Shown piece by piece: positions 5,175 through 6,176 of a stretch of 6,176 nucleotides of DNA; the stretch's first letter is position 1; each line of letters starts with the position of its first letter. The DNA comes from Bacillus sp. (in: firmicutes) (lineage in GTDB: Bacteria > Bacillota > Bacilli > Bacillales > Cytobacillaceae): contig DMSR01000088.1 of NCBI GenBank assembly GCA_003457145.1, forward strand, positions 1-6,176, read 5' to 3'. The notes beneath the pieces were generated by a model. It was not told the DNA's origin. It saw only the letters and a program-made list of their open reading frames with translations, and did not search any database. A program made the position numbers and the translations under genes.

Positions 5175-6176
5175 ATGATTGAAATTAAAAAGAGGTCCAT
5201 TATTGATGCCAATGCGCCAAACGCCTCGACTGGAATCGTTAATGGCCGCAGCTCAAATATCTTGAACTGGGATGATGTCCGCTTTTCTTGGGCCTATCCA
5301 AAATATAAAAGAATGTTGGGGAATTTTTGGACACCATTCGAAATTAATATGTCAAAGGACATCAAACAGTTTCCTGCACTGACGAAACATGAAAAGGATG
5401 CATTCTTAAAAACGATCGGACTCCTTGCATTGCTTGACAGCGTCCAAACCGACTACGCTGGAAAAGTGGCCGACTATTTAACAGATTCAAGCCTGAACGC
5501 GCTCATGATTATTTTGGCACAGCAAGAAGTTGTCCATAATCACTCATACAGCTATGTACTATCTAGCATTGTACCTAAGGCTAAGCAGGAGGAAGTGTTT
5601 GATTATTGGAGAACAGAGCCAACGCTTAGGAAAAGAAATGATTTCATCACTAACGGTTACGAGGGGTTTGCCGAAAATCCGACAGTAGAAAATTTATTGC
5701 ATTCCATCGTGTATGACGTTATTTTAGAAGGACTTTTCTTCTACTCAGGATTTGCATTTTTCTATAACCTAGCTAGGAATCAAAAAATGGTCGGCACAAG
5801 CACGATGATAAATTATATCAATCGCGATGAACAGCTTCATGTTGGGCTTTTTGAAAAAATCTTTAAGGAAATCTTGATAGAATATCCGGAGTACGACAGC
5901 CCTGAACTAAAAGAATTTGGCAGAGCAACTTTCCGCAAAGCAGCTGAACTAGAAGTCGAGTGGGCAAAACAGATTATCGGCAATCAAATCGATGGTCTGC
6001 ATATGCCTGAGATTGAGGCATATATAAAATTCATGGCAAATAAAAGAGCAGAGCAACTAGGGTTCCAGTCACCATTCGAAGGGCATAGGACCAATCCATT
6101 GAGGTGGATCATCGCATATCAGGAAGTTGATCTAGGCAAGACGGACTTCTTTGAGCAAAAGTCGAGACAGTACCGG
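5175..6176 (+). CDS. nrdB: class I ribonucleoside-diphosphate reductase, beta (small) subunit, 3'-truncated by window edge
   Basis: This subunit is a ferritin-like helical protein that houses the dimetal-oxygen cofactor and generates the radical passed to the alpha subunit. 334 residues are visible and the frame is still open at the window end. The C-terminal tail that docks to alpha is probably just outside. All six metal ligands are identifiable: Asp88 (LLDSVQ), Glu118 and His121 (QQEVVHNHSY), Glu185 (ILEGLFFYSGF), Glu219 and His222 (RDEQLH). Tyr125 sits four residues after His121, where E. coli has radical Tyr122. Phe189 and Phe193 match the hydrophobic radical pocket, Trp52 matches the transfer Trp48, and Asp218 matches Asp237. 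This is therefore a conventional tyrosyl-radical type, not a Tyr-less class Ic. Whether the metal is Fe2, Mn2 or mixed cannot be read from sequence. It is separated from nrdA by 672 bp, mostly repeats, but no internal promoter was found, so co-transcription is likely. Confidence 0.95.
   Translation, partial: MIEIKKRSIIDANAPNASTGIVNGRSSNILNWDDVRFSWAYPKYKRMLGNFWTPFEINMSKDIKQFPALTKHEKDAFLKTIGLLALLDSVQTDYAGKVADYLTDSSLNALMIILAQQEVVHNHSYSYVLSSIVPKAKQEEVFDYWRTEPTLRKRNDFITNGYEGFAENPTVENLLHSIVYDVILEGLFFYSGFAFFYNLARNQKMVGTSTMINYINRDEQLHVGLFEKIFKEILIEYPEYDSPELKEFGRATFRKAAELEVEWAKQIIGNQIDGLHMPEIEAYIKFMANKRAEQLGFQSPFEGHRTNPLRWIIAYQEVDLGKTDFFEQKSRQYR

Overview
The window looks like a chromosomal segment of a low-to-moderate GC Gram-positive bacterium, most likely a Bacillaceae member. 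The evidence is strong AAGGAG-type ribosome binding sites, sigma-A-like promoter hexamers, U-tailed hairpin terminators, and proteins whose sequences read like Bacillus relatives. No mobile element, rRNA or tRNA was seen. All genes read rightward.

Region 1 (1-1102) holds the 3' two thirds of an NAD(P)-dependent aldehyde dehydrogenase and its own intrinsic terminator. It is unconnected to what follows. Region 2 (1103-1360) has no convincing gene, only short or broken reading frames.

Region 3 (about 1365-1747) is a dense control region. In order it holds a TTGAAA-N17-TATTAT promoter, a near-consensus NrdR box with a weaker second box three helical turns downstream, a cobalamin (B12) riboswitch, and a strong intrinsic terminator that probably serves as the riboswitch output. 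It leads into an apparent operon: a hotdog-fold acyl-CoA thioesterase (1787-2257), the large subunit of a class I ribonucleotide reductase (2271-4502), and the class I small subunit (5175 to the window end, cut off).

The likely logic is that the B12-independent, oxygen-dependent class I reductase is made only when two conditions hold. NrdR must sense low deoxynucleotide pools, and adenosylcobalamin must be scarce. When B12 is plentiful the leader should terminate, presumably because a B12-dependent class II enzyme encoded elsewhere takes over. That second enzyme is inferred and is not in the window.

The most unusual feature lies between the two reductase subunit genes. The 672-base gap contains ten tandem units of exactly 52 bp with no indels (4521-5040), followed by two decayed units. 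Each unit junction can fold into a 31-nt hairpin whose pairing is largely kept despite base changes. A 156-bp (three-unit) higher-order duplication is visible inside the array. It is not a CRISPR array and probably not coding. I do not recognise it.
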